DNA from: Nematostella vectensis
Taxonomy: Eukaryota; Cnidaria; Anthozoa; Actiniaria; Edwardsiidae
Length of the DNA stretch: 36,500 bases
Direction: 5' to 3'
Assembly: GCF_932526225.1 (NCBI RefSeq)
Contig: NC_064048.1
Coordinates: forward strand, 7,979,015-8,015,514
Position numbers and translations under genes: made by a program
Notes under the pieces: generated by a model
The model's database searches: none
Seen by the model: the letters and a program-made list of their open reading frames with translations, nothing else
Told to the model about the DNA's origin: nothing
Part shown: positions 1-10,137 of the stretch, one piece after another
Position numbering within the stretch: position 1 is the first letter of the stretch
How the letters are laid out: each line of letters begins with the position of its first letter

Positions 1-165
1 AAACTGTGTTGTCACTTTTCTTCTCCTGAACAAATTTCTCTAATTCTTCACGACTGTTGCTGAAACTTCTGTCGCTCGTACTTGCAACATGAGTCGTGTT
101 GTTGTTTTTCTCGGGTAATTTGTCTTCATTGTCCTCTTCTGGATAGTAAAACTCACTATCTGAAT
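1..165 (-). pseudogene. N-terminal fragment of Crypton-like (DUF3504-type) tyrosine recombinase protein
   Basis: Read on the minus strand from about 165 down to 1, one frame stays open and gives an acidic, low-complexity N-terminus containing SDSEFYYPEEDNEDK, followed by EELEKFVQEKKSDN. I recognise this as the start of a protein very common in cnidarian genomes that ends in a DUF3504/tyrosine-recombinase domain; this is recall, not a search. The expected initiator is not visible: the codon before SDSEF reads CAT, so this may be a broken start or an internal start. The coding part continues beyond the left edge. The flank at 262-300 carries the same terminal sequence as the second copy near 24.2 kb, which supports one element family. 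Confidence 0.55.
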
Positions 166-261
166 GATTTTTTTCCTATCGGTATTTGGTATGATTTTTC
201 TTGGTCAGACTTTGATTTGAGAGTTGAAAATTGCTATTATCGTAGGATCTTGCCCGCTCTC

Positions 262-300
262 CAGGCAATCAGAGCGCACGTATGATCGTTGCCATATAAT
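262..300 (-). repeat. 5' terminal sequence of the Crypton-like element family
   Basis: The stretch CAATCAGAGCGCACGTATGA, followed by GCCATATAATAAA, closely matches 24208-24245 (CAATCAGAGCGCGCGTACAA, then GCCGGATAATAA). Both lie just upstream, on the minus strand, of Crypton-like coding fragments, so they look like one end of the same element. Confidence 0.55.
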
Positions 301-1310
301 AAATGTTCTTTCTCCAGAGGAATATCGTAAAATTCAAGTTTCACTGTATGCTGATGGCAATGTTTATGATAGCAGTGTTGCCCTTCAAAGAAAAGCCTTC
401 AATAAAGATATCAAGCCCCTCAAACATAATCAACTTACCGGACGGGGCTTATGCACAGTTAACTGAAAAACAAAACAAAAACAATTGATTGGGAGGGGAT
501 AGGGAATCATTATTCATTTATAGACTGTGTAATAGCAAAAAGAAAATAAAGGTGGATATTTATATTTGTAGTAAATAAACAAACAAAATGACAAAACTTT
601 TCCCGATGAAGTAAGAATTGTGGAAACATCTGTGAATTATAAGTCAGTGACTTAAAAAAACATCTATTCTTACAGGGCCTTGGCAGAGGGTGGGGTATTA
701 GGGAGACACCTCCCCCACTCCACCCCAATAGTTACAAAACATATAAGGAAATGACCAGTAGGGGCTGTCATGTTTCTGTATTTTGCCTCTCCCCCCAAAA
801 AAACAACAAACAAACAAACAAAACAAACAAAACAAACAAAACAAAACAAAATATATTATCATAGATATACAAATTTTGAAGCATGCCACAGCTGTGTCTT
901 AGCATCACAACAATCACTGCACAATGCATTTTTGTGAAGACACTAAGGATGCAAAGCCAACCAGCGAAACAAATAAGTGCTTCCGTGCACCTTGGAAAAA
1001 GACACAAAGAATCCTCCTAGTTATAAAAAGATCTTGTCAATCTAAACTGTAATTCTTGCATGCTTACTGAATAACTAGCCTTGATGGCCCCTATAGCGCC
1101 TATTGCACTATAACAAAGCATTTCAGCAAATGGCCCTGCTAAGATAGTAAGTTATGCCCACCTCCTTTACAATCCAACTTTGACACTGTGCTTCATCCAC
1201 CTAAAAATAGAACGGTATCAATTCTTTACTTTTTTGCCAAAAAGACAAAAAGATGCTTTCTTTCCATTTTTTTTTCTTTCAAAACCAAAATTTGATTTAC
1301 CATGATTTGT
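301..1310. other. Intergenic stretch with simple repeats
   Basis: No convincing gene. There is a CAAA/CAAAA-type simple repeat at about 796-850 and a C-rich, GGGG-flanked stretch at 680-800. Open frames here are short and follow the low-complexity sequence. Confidence 0.6.
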
Positions 1311-1314
1311 AATG

Positions 1315-2479
1315 ATGGGTTACCAATATTTGTTACCATATTTGTTTTATATACCACTTTTACTTAGGTACGAGGCTGCGATCACACGACGCTTCGCGCC
1401 GCGGGGAGCTCCGCTATAATTTTTTAGGGCTATTTCTAAACTAACTTAGCAAACAGTTTTGAGAAGGGTTTGAACAAACAACAACAGCAACAACAAAAGG
1501 GTTAGGAGCTTTGTCCGCGTGTGGGCGTTGGATAAATTTACCAGAAAAAAACCGGCGAGCTCCCGACTAAAATCAAGATGGCCGCCACGATCGCAAAGGG
1601 ATTTCTCTTATGCACACTCAGGCGGGTGAATTGTTCTCTTAAAAAATTGTATCATTTAAAAATTGTACTGACCTCACGAAACGGTTCATCATCGATATGC
1701 TGGAAAGAATTGAATAATTGTCATGTAAGAGAGTTATAAAAAAAAGAACAAAGTGTAACAAAAAAAAACTAGCCAACGGCCAACGGCCAACCACCAGGAA
1801 AGTGTCTATGATTTCGCGTGTAAGATTTCTACTGTCACCCGAACTGAGACATTTAGGCTTACTACAGCCTACCCCAACCGGGACCTCGGTTAACGTCCTT
1901 ATACGAGAAGAGAAGGGATTCACAGTAAAAGAAAGGGTTGAGATTTTTGTATTTTCCCTAAAAAAAGAAAGATGTCAAACTGTCCGGCCCTAGTTCGAAC
2001 CCTGATTGAAAGGCAAGGCTCGTACACTGAGATTTCGTGCTAATCTTTCAAGAACACATTTACAAACGGTGTACTCACTTGTACTCTGCCTTGTCCTTCA
2101 CCCATAAGAGGTATCTGTAAAATAGTAGATAAACAGCTATTTGTCATTGGTACCAAGAAGAAGTGCCCCCCCCCCCAAATATTTTCTAAGGGAATAGACC
2201 AGTAGGGCGTGGCTGTGCCCTCCTAGTTTTCTTAATGTTTCTGTATCGCCCCCCCCCCCCCCCCCCAATGATTCGAGGCCTGCTACGGCTATGTATAGAG
2301 TGTCGACTATAGAGACGTTGCTTTCGATGAGATGAGGCAAATCACACCCCATGTTTATTTTGGTAGAATGTGCAATCATAATCAAATTTCTTACTGTAAT
2401 CACACAAATCTTTGATTTTTTCCACGATACGATATTTTTGGGACGGACGGACGGACATTGCGTCACGAAAACTCGAGTC
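1315..2479. repeat. Tandem duplication, copy A (about 1.17 kb)
   Basis: Copy A begins at GATGGGTTACCAATATTTGT and is repeated head to tail from 2480. Shared landmarks are GGGGAGCTCCGCTATAA, AAGATGGCCGCCACGATCG, GCCAACGGCCAACGGCCAAC and TAGTTCGAACCCTGATTGAA. The copies differ by point changes, small indels in A-runs, and an 18-C run near 2249-2266. Both carry AAGATGGCCGCC, which resembles a YY1 site, and a GTTCGAACC box that resembles a pol III B box on the minus strand. Frames through it do not look like protein. Confidence 0.85.
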
Positions 2480-3645
2480 GATGGGTTACCAATATTTGTT
2501 ACCATATTTGTTTTATATACCACTTTTACTTAGGTACGGGGCTGCGCTCACACGGCGCTTCGCGCCGCGGGGAGCTCCGCTATAACTTTTGAGGGCTAAT
2601 TCTAAACTAACTTAGCAAACAGTTTTGAGAAGGGTTTGAACAAACAACAACAGCAACAACAAAAGGGTTAGGAGCTTTGTCCGCGTGTGGGCGTTGGATA
2701 AATTTACCAGAAAAAAACCGGCGAGCTCCCGACTAAAATCAAGATGGCCGCCACGATCGCAAAGGGATTTCTCTTATGCACACTCAAGCGGGTGAATTGT
2801 TCTCTTAAAAAATTGTATCATTTAAAAATTGTACTGACCTCACGAAACGGTTCATCATCGATATGCTGGAAAGAATTGAATAATTGTCATGTAAGGGAGT
2901 TACAAAAAAAAAAAAGAACAAAGTGTAACAAAAAAAAAAAAATAGCCAACGGCCAACGGCCAACCACCAGGAAAGTGTCTATGATTTCGCGTGTAAGATT
3001 TCTACTGTCACCCGAACTGAGACATTTAGGCTTACTACAGCCTACCCCAACCGGGACCTCGGTTAACAACCTTATACGAGAAGAGAAGGGATTCACAGTA
3101 AAAAAAAGGGTTGAGATTTTTGTATTTTCCCTAAAAAAGAAAGATGTCAAACTGTCCGGCCCTAGTTCGAACCCTGATTGAAAGGCAAGGCTCGTACACT
3201 GAGATTTCGTGCTACTCTTTCAAGAACACATTTACAAACGGTGTACTCACTTGTACTTTGCCTTGTCCGAGATCCATAAGAGGTATCTGCAAAATAGTAG
3301 ATAAACAGCTATTTGTCATTGGTACCACGAAGAAGTGGGCTATAGCAGAGCCGTAGCAGGGGGTGTGGCACTGGGGGCACGTGCCCCCCTCCATATTTTC
3401 AAACATTATAAGGAAAAGACCAGTAGGGGCGTGGCTGTGCCCGCCATTATTTTCTTAATGTTTCTGTATCTCTCCCCCCCCCCCTTAATGATCCAAGGCC
3501 TGCTACGGCTATATATAGAGTGTCGACTATAGAGACGTTGCTTTAGGCAAATCACATCCGATGTTCATTTTGGTAGAATGTGCAATCATTATCGAATTTC
3601 TTACTGTAATCACATAAAACTTTGATTTTTTCCAGGATACGGAAT
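2480..3645. repeat. Tandem duplication, copy B
   Basis: Second copy of the 1315-2479 unit, offset by 1166 bases. The match runs until about TTTTTTCCAGGATACG near 3640, after which copy A continues into a GGAC-repeat tract (about 2448-2463) that copy B lacks. The longest frame (2744-3181 plus) opens at the YY1-like ATG and runs through an A-rich tract, so I do not call it a gene. Confidence 0.85.
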
Positions 3646-3676
3646 ATATCAAACTCTTGAGAAGTATTATACTTAC

Positions 3677-3718
3677 TAACTCATCTGGAGGATCCGTCTG
3701 ACTTTCATCGTCTGACAT
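3677..3718 (-). CDS. Possible first coding exon of a minus-strand host gene
   Basis: On the minus strand an ATG at 3718 in a good context (AAAG before ATG) opens a short acidic reading frame, MSDDESQTDPPDEL. It is followed at once by GTAAGTAT (3676-3669), a near-perfect splice donor. Short acidic starts like this are common in animal nuclear proteins. If real, the tandem duplication at 1.3-3.6 kb lies in its first intron. No downstream exon was identified and the family is not recognised. A chance ATG plus donor is the alternative. Confidence 0.3.
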
Positions 3719-3835
3719 CTTTGAATGTTTTGTAAAGTCGTAAAGGTCGTAAACTTAAGGCAGGCCGACTTTGTAAAGCTTTGCTCTCGAGCTTGAGGTT
3801 CTGAATAAAAAAAAAACATGTCTTAGAAGTTAAGA
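3719..3835. promoter_or_regulatory. Possible bidirectional promoter interval
   Basis: These 117 bases separate two divergent candidate starts (ATG at 3718 minus and 3836 plus). No TATA box or named motif is evident. The call depends on both flanking exons being real. Confidence 0.2.
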
Positions 3836-3922
3836 ATGGGCGACGACGAGCACTTTAAGGCGGAGTATTATTATCCTCACAAGATTGTGAAAGAAAATTT
3901 TGACAAGAAGAAAAACATATGA
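3836..3922 (+). CDS. Short acidic reading frame, possible first exon, unknown
   Basis: ATG at 3836 opens a 28-codon frame beginning MGDDEHFKAEYYYPHK and ending at TGA 3920-3922. Its composition (charged, Tyr-rich, no low complexity) is more protein-like than most frames nearby, and it faces the candidate exon at 3718. No clear donor precedes the stop; GTGAAAG inside the frame is weak. It could be an exon whose donor I missed, a decayed gene, or chance. The overlapping plus-strand frame 3900-4280 lacks recognisable features. Confidence 0.25.
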   Translation: MGDDEHFKAEYYYPHKIVKENFDKKKNI

Positions 3923-4303
3923 CAAGCCGGCGAGTGCCACCGATAGCCAAGCAGTACAAAGCTTATTTATATCGCACAAAGAAACAAATAAATTTAAATT
4001 ACAAGGGGTGCAAATACCCAAAAGATATTTCTTTCAAATTATCATAAGCACAAAGCTATTGGCGTTATCTTTTCACAGAATTTTGTTTTCTACATATCGC
4101 AGAGTTTTCACACCATACAGTCCATTCATGCCGCAAAGACCGATGTCTGAGCTTAATTTCCTATTGTTTGGATCTATAGCACCTGGTAAAGCCTGTAGCT
4201 TCCAAAAGGTGAAAATAGGAAGAAATAGACCGAAAGGTCGTTGGATTATATCACGGTGCATGTCACATCGTAATCGATGAAAACAACGCTAAACGATAAA
4301 CTA

Positions 4304-5440
4304 AGGGAAGGGTCATTATTAAAAGGGGGGGCTGCTATGTTTGGGGGGAGGGTTGCTATTTTTTAGCATCAATTTGGGGGAGAGACTTTTTGATACAGAG
4401 TTTAGGGGAGGACCTTATTTTTTGAACAGGTATTCTGACCTATTCCGAGCCTCCTAAAAGTCTGGGATTTCAAAATGTTTTCTGGGGAGGACCCAAGCCC
4501 CCTACAAAGTAGATAAATGAATGTGATGCGTCTTTTGCTTGCACTTTCATGACTTTCGTTTGGCTGGCGTTGAAAATCATTTTCCCCTAAAGTATAGCCT
4601 CCCCTATTTTCATAATTTTCACTTTTGGTTTTATGAACTACAATCAATGAATCTACGAATTTCGATTCATGCCAAAGCCCCCCCCCCTACAAACTTTTCA
4701 GATTTGTGGATTTGTTTCAGTTGGGAAGGAGCTTATGATGCTGTGTTCTATTTAGGTTTTAACGATGAATAGCATTTCATATTTGAAAATGGCAAAATTT
4801 TCACAGGGGAGCATGCCCCCAGACCCCTCTGAAAAACTTAAATACCTGGAAAAAGGGCTCAAAATCAACTTTACTCCTGGCTTGCTGGTGTTTAAGGCCG
4901 CTCCGCCGCTCCTTAATGGGCATGTCTTGGTCCCCCCTACACACACAATAAGCTTTTTTTTGGTTCTGGGGGAGGGCCTTAATTTTGGTCGCCTTTTTGT
5001 GGGAGGGTCACCAATGTTTTGCTTTTGATTGGGGGAAGCCTACGTGTAGCCGCTGACTCGCGAAAATATACTCTCGTAGAGTCTACGCACGACCTTTGAA
5101 AGGACGCGCTGTGTAACCGCCGCCACCTGGTAAATGAGTAGCTAGACCCCCAGCGGCGTATTTTTTTTCTCTTCGAGGTGGTCTAGTTACTCATTTACCA
5201 GGTGGTGGTGGTTACACAGCGCACTTGTAGCACAATTATAGGGCTATGTTGGAATGTTTGTTTTGCAGGCGAAACGTGAACGTGTTGCGCGCGCTGAATA
5301 AGAGAAAACCCATGCACGAGATCAAATTGTTGAGAGTCAGCGGCAACACGTTGGCTAGATTGGAGGAGGGTCGCAATTTTTGAACCAGAAAAGAATCAAC
5401 TTAGCAGCCCCCCCTTCCCGATAAATAATGACCTTTCCCT
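4304..5440. mobile_element. Non-autonomous DNA element with terminal inverted repeats
   Basis: The left end (4304-4337, AAGGGAAGGGTCATTATT then GGGGGGGCTGCTA) is the inverted complement of the right end (5401-5440, TTAGCAGCCCCCCC then AATAATGACCTTTCCCT), with a few indels. The interior has G-rich and C-rich tracts but no transposase frame. No clear target-site duplication was seen. Superfamily unassigned. Confidence 0.7.
5106..5222. repeat. 43-bp hairpin nested in the inverted-repeat element
   Basis: The arm 5106-5148 (GCGCTGTGTAACC to CTAGACC) pairs with 5180-5222 (GGTCTAG to GGTTACACAGCGC) at 40 of 43 positions, around a loop of about 31 bases containing a run of nine T. The near-identity of the arms suggests a recent foldback insertion or selection on pairing. 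Confidence 0.85.
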
Positions 5441-5990
5441 GAACCAAGTAAATATTTGCTTCGAATTCCATTCATCTGTTCATCTGTTAATTTGGGCCCA
5501 AGAACCACCATTCTACTTTTTACGTCTAAAGGGCTACTAAAACCAAAATCTTTTCACTCCAGGTCTGTTTGGTATGTTGTCGTCTTATATTGTTTAATGT
5601 TTTCACTCTTTTACATCTTTTAGTTGAACGTGCGCGAGTGTTTCTTGTTTTCCCGCCTTTTTTAATTCGATCGATAAACTAATCGATATTCGCGCGAACG
5701 TACTCTGGGTGACAGTGCTGAATAACGTATGCGCATGCGCGTGCTCTGGCGAAAACAAACAAAATCTCAGTGTTGAATCGTTCGAGTAAAGGTACGAAAG
5801 GCTGACTTCGGTCGCTGATTCGACTTACTGTACAGTATTAAAACCATACTGTACAAAAGATTACAGACTTGTTTGATAATGAGGGAGTCATATAGAAAAT
5901 TATAGCCTTAGGTTTGATCTAGTTTTCTTAGCATTCGCCAAAATGTGACAGTTCGCCCATAAAATGCCACCATTTCAAAACAAATAGGCT
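5441..5990. other. Intergenic stretch, nothing identified
   Basis: I see no gene or strong repeat. A GCGCATGCGCGTGC-like stretch near 5729 could be an NRF1-type GC-palindrome, and ATCGATCGATAAACTAATCGAT-like AT/CG alternation occurs near 5670, but neither leads to a recognisable exon. Confidence 0.5.
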
Positions 5991-6040
5991 GGTTTAACCG
6001 AGCGGTACTGGAACTAGTCTTGCGTTTTTCAGCACTGTCA

Positions 6041-6142
6041 CTCTGGGTACCAGAGACTCCAAGCTTTGCGGCAAAAACGTTTTGAGCGAAGCGAAATCAA
6101 ATCGTTGTTGCGCGAAGCTCGGAGCCTCTGGTACCCAGGGTA
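6041..6142. mobile_element. Short foldback element (GGGTACCAGAG palindrome family)
   Basis: The left arm 6041-6075 (CTCTGGGTACCAGAGACTCC) is the inverted complement of the right arm 6108-6142 (GGAGCCTCTGGTACCCAGGG), with a core of about 32 bases. The right half alone recurs at 12141-12172. This is a MITE-like repeat with no coding capacity. Confidence 0.75.
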
Positions 6143-6213
6143 GCGCGAAAGCGAAAGTGGATTTGTTTTCTCTTAATTTCAATTTCTCAAAGCCATATAA
6201 TAAAACTTTTATG

Positions 6214-6340
6214 AACCGAGCTTGCTTGGTAGAAATATCACACATTGGTCTTTTCCGCACGGCCCTCGGCCTCTAAGGCCTTGGGCCGTACATTCAAGAC
6301 CTTGATCTGATATTTCTCCGTACAAGCCTAGCGCTCGGTT
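6214..6340. mobile_element. Foldback element with AACCGAGC ends
   Basis: AACCGAGCTTGCTTGG at 6214 and AAGCCTAGCGCTCGGTT ending at 6340 are inverted copies. The pairing continues inward (GAAATATCA with TGATATTTC, and GGTCTT with AAGACC) to a CGGCCC...GGGCCG centre. The flank AGCCATATAATAAAACTTTT resembles the end of the Crypton-like copy at 23.17 kb, so the two may be related. Confidence 0.7.
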
Positions 6341-6344
6341 AATT

Positions 6345-7300
6345 AGTAGTTAATATACGGAGTTACCAAAGGCCAAAATATCCGTGATCAAACCAGCATA
6401 ATAAATACAATATCCCCTAAACTGATACTTCTGCCCTGAAGTCGAATACCAGTTTTTTTTTCTGTGTAATATACGGAATTACCAATGTATTTTGTTAACT
6501 GAACCCTCGAGCTGGAACTCTCTTTGGCCTGTAGATAACGTTTTAACCCATCCCCCCCCCCCCCCCTGTGTACGCGCATGAGAAATTTATTTACGGTCGA
6601 AAGCGTTCCATATGCATGATGTGCATAATATGATTGTCACTATCGCTGAACGGTGGGGGCGATGTCGTGTAGAGAGCATGTGAAAACCAGGTATTACCCA
6701 TACTAGCCTACATTCGATCATCGGAAACCCTAGGGTTTGTCCATTTTGAAAATCCCTTGATTTCCGAGGACGGATTCCCAGACTAAAGCCAGGAGAGTTG
6801 TTATTCTTATTCAATTTCTATGCAAATATTTTTGGTTAATTGCTCAGTTATCATCTCTGCTGCACGCAATACATTATTTCGTCAAATAAGCTCCAAGGTC
6901 TTCTAGTAAAGTATTGCCGCCATCTACAAGAATCAGAAGAAAGGGAAATCTTATAATTGGTTGATAGGAGTTTATTATTTCGCCACATACGCAGTGTGAA
7001 TTCTATAAATGATGTGAAAGAGAAAAGTTTGAATTGTTGTCAAAGCGAAAAATTTTCTAAATCACCATGTGTAACTACCCTGAGCATGAAATTCAATAAG
7101 CATGCAGATGACTGTGTTTACTCAGCACTTAGGTTTTGCTATTTTACGGAGAGGCAATATATATTCACTGAATTTGCTGACATATTTACTAAGACGGACA
7201 TGAAACGCTCGCATGCGGAGTTTGTAAAGCATACGAGAAGATAGATACACTGTTACTATAATAAACTTGCGTATCATATATATTATTACTGAGTCTTTAA
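6345..7300. other. Intergenic stretch, nothing identified
   Basis: It contains a poly-C run near 6551-6566 and AT-rich DNA. The open frames here (for example 6957-7244 plus) show no recognisable domain or splice context. Confidence 0.5.
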
Positions 7301-7302
7301 GG

Positions 7303-7371
7303 ACCGATTGTTTCGAACTCACACCCCTCACCTGTTAGTCGTGCGTTAGGCCCTCTGGTCCAACTAGACTC
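7303..7371 (-). repeat. tRNA-like (SINE-like) sequence, degenerate
   Basis: Read on the minus strand it contains a B-box-like GAGTTCGAAAC, a weak A-box-like AGTTGGACCAGAGG, and a five-base GGACC/GGTCC closing pair. The T and anticodon stems do not pair properly, so it is not a functional tRNA. It could be a tRNA-derived SINE remnant or chance. Confidence 0.25.
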
Positions 7372-7425
7372 AAAACGTTTTTACCACATGTGACAACCAC
7401 TCGTAACCAAACCACTCGTGACAGC
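7372..7425 (-). repeat. Inverted copy of the minisatellite right end
   Basis: AAAACGTTTTTACCAC followed by GTGACAACCACTCG and AACCACTCGTGAC is the reverse complement of the end of the 13-bp array at about 12020-12067 (GTGGTAAAAAACGTTTTT). It holds two to three inverted units. With the main array it forms an inverted pair about 4.6 kb apart. Confidence 0.8.
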
Positions 7426-7429
7426 TACT

Positions 7430-8180
7430 CATTTAAGGCCCATAAGCAACCAAGCCTACATTAGATCGAGGCTCTATTTTAGCGCTGCACTAAAATAGAA
7501 AGTCTACAAATTGTTTCAAACTTTTAAAAAACCTCTTCTATCGTTGATAAAATCGGGTTAAAATCGTCGATATGTGGCTCAAAGTTTTAAATAAATAGCT
7601 ATTACTTTATCGTTTTGCAACAATACCTGGCAAATAATTCTAAGATTTATCTATGCTGGCATTTATGCGATGTCATATTAAAGCGGTTTTACCACCTCGA
7701 GCCGAAGGCCGAAGGTCACGGGAAATTGAAGTTTGTCATTAGGTTCGTGAAACTTCATCATCCGCTGAAGTTCAAGAACAGTACAGAATTCCGTTTGCGT
7801 TTTATGAGTATATTTAACACAAGATAAGAACAATCTTCGCTTTAGTCCTTCGCTTTTTGCGTTCGTGTCGATGCCAGTATCTTTCCTATAGAGAATCTTG
7901 CACGCATTGCGCGATAACAATCACAACGACTACAAAGGAATTTGGGTTCAGGTTTCCTGGAATTCAAAGTTTTTCAGATTCTGAGCAACACATATAGAGG
8001 GAATGAAAATAGCAGGTTCGATTTAAAGGTGAGCCTCTAAGCAAGCCTGAAAATGCAAGAGGAACAAACAAAATGTAGAAGTTTTGCCGAGAGTCAAATT
8101 TGCAAATCATAGCTATAAAATATATACTTCCTAAGTGTTCGGCATATATTATTGTTACGAAAAGTTTTCAAGACGCTTGT
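7430..8180. other. Spacer between inverted minisatellite fragment and main array
   Basis: Single-copy-looking DNA. It includes an imperfect palindrome CTATTTTAGCGCTGCACTAA near 7474-7498. No recognisable coding sequence was seen. If the inverted ends delimit one mobile unit, this is part of its interior. Confidence 0.45.
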
Positions 8181-8300
8181 GGTCTTCACGAGTGGATGTC
8201 ACGAGTGGTTGTCACGAGTGATTTTGTCACGAGTGGTTGTCACGAGTGGTTGTCACGAGTGATTTTGTCACGAGTGGTTGTCACGAGTGGTTTTGTCACG

Positions 8301-9340
8301 AGTGGATGTCACCAGTGGTTTTGTCACGAGTGGTTGTCACGAGTGGTTGTCACGAGTTGTTGTCATGAGTGGTTGTCGCGAGTGGTTGGCACGAGTGGTT
8401 GTCACGAGTGGTTGTCACGAGTGGTTGTCATGAGTGGTTGTCACGAGTGGTTGTCACGAGTGGTTGTCACCAGTGGTTTTGTCACGAGTGGTTGTCATGA
8501 GTGGTTGTCACGAGTGGTTGTCACGAGTGGTTGTCACCAGTGGTTGTCACGTGTGGTTGTCACCAGTGGTTTTGCCAAGAGTGGTTGTCACGAGTGGTTG
8601 TCACGAGTGGTTGTCACGAGTGGTTATTACGAGTGGTTGTCACGAGTTGTTGTCATAAGTGGTTGTCACGAATGGTTGTCACGAGTGGTTGTCACCAGTG
8701 GTTTTGTCACGAGTGGTTGTCACGAGTGGTTATCATGAGTGGTTGTCACGAGTGGTTGTCACGAGTTGTTGTCATGAGTGGTTGTCACGAGTGGTTGTCA
8801 CGAGTGGTTGTCACGAGTGGTTGTCACGAGTTGTTGTCATGAGTGGTTGTCACGAGTGGTTTTGTCACGAGTGGTTGTCACAAGTGGTTGTCAGGAGTTG
8901 TTGTCATGAGTGGTTGTCACGAGTGGTTGTCACGAGTGGTTGTCACAAGTTGTTGTCATGAAAGGTTGTCACGAGTGGTTGTCACGAGTGGTTGTCACAA
9001 GTTGTTGTCATGTAAGGTTGTCACGAGTGGTTGTCACGAGTGGTTGTCACGAGTGGTTGTCACGAGTGGTTGTCACGAGTGGATGTCACCAGTGGTTTTG
9101 TCACAAGTGTTTGTCACAAGTGGTTGGTGCGAGTTGTTGTCATGAGTGGTTGTCACGAGTGGTTGTGACGAGTGGTTGTCACTAGTTGTTGTCATGAGTG
9201 GTTTTGTCACGAGTGGTTGTCACGGTTGGTTATCATGAGTGGTTGTCACGGGTGGTTGTCATGAGTGGTTGTCATGAGTGGTTTTGTCACAAGTGGTTGT
9301 CACGGGTGGTTATCATGAGTGGTCGTCACGAGTGGTTGTC
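8301..9340 (+). repeat. Higher-order repeat copy A within the minisatellite
   Basis: The same ordered series of variant units recurs. Marker AGTGGATGTCACCAGTGG at 8301 recurs at 10138 and CGCGAGTGGTTGGCAC at 8377 recurs at 10214 (both +1837). TTTTGCCAAGAG at 8570 recurs at 9362 (+792) and at 10407 (a further +1045). Confidence 0.85.
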
Positions 9341-10137
9341 ACGAGTGGTTGTCACCAGTGGTTTTGCCAAGAGTGGTTGTCACGAGTGGTTGTCACGAGT
9401 GGTTGTCACGAGTGGTTATTACGAGTGGTTGTCACGAGTTGTTGTCATGAGTGGTTGTCACGAATGGTTGTCACGAGTGGTTGTCACCAGTGGTTTTGTC
9501 ACGAGTGGTTGTCACGAGTGGTTATCATGAGTTGTTGTCACGAGTGGTTGTCACGAGTTGTTGTCATGAGTGGTTGTCACGAGTGGTTGTCACGAGTGGT
9601 TGTCACGAGTGGTTGTCACGAGTTGTTGTCATGAGTGGTTGTCACGAGTGGTTTTGTCACGAGTGGTTGTCACAAGTGGTTGTCAGGAGTTGTTGTCATG
9701 AGTGGTTGTCACGAGTGGTTGTCACGAGTGGTTGTCACAAGTTGTTGTCATGAAAGGTTGTCACGAGTGGTTGTCACGAGTGGTTGTCACAAGTTGTTGT
9801 CATGTAAGGTTGTCACGAGTGGTTGTCACGAGTGGTTGTCACGAGTGGATGTCACCAGTGGTTTTGTCACAAGTGTTTGTCACAAGTGGTTGGTGCGAGT
9901 TGTTGTCATGAGTGGTTGTCACGAGTGGTTGTGACGAGTGGTTGTCACTAGTTGTTGTCATGAGTGGTTTTGTCACGAGTGGTTGTCACGGTTGGTTATC
10001 ATGAGTGGTTGTCACGGGTGGTTGTCATGAGTGGTTGTCATGAGTGGTTTTGTCACAAAAGGTTGTCACGGGTGGTTATCATGAGTGGTCGTCACGAGTG
10101 GTTGTCATGAGTGGTTGTCACGAGTGGTTTTGTCACG
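9341..10137 (+). repeat. Higher-order repeat copy B, shortened
   Basis: It matches copies A and C unit by unit but lacks about 253 bases at its start, and lacks two further 13-bp units before the GGATGTCACCAG marker (9844, against 9078 in A and 10915 in C). The size differences fit loss of whole units. Confidence 0.8.

Noticed and set aside
1985-2035. tRNA or SINE promoter from the GTTCGAACC box
   Set aside because: A convincing A box at the proper distance and a tRNA fold were not found; kept only as a note in the duplication entry.
1639-3181. Open frames of 87-145 codons in the duplicated unit, on both strands
   Set aside because: They run through A-runs and the GCCAACG repeat, begin or end differently in the two copies, and have no recognisable domain.
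7303-7371. A functional tRNA gene
   Set aside because: B-box-like and acceptor-like pieces exist, but the T and anticodon stems do not pair and the length is short; at most a SINE relic.
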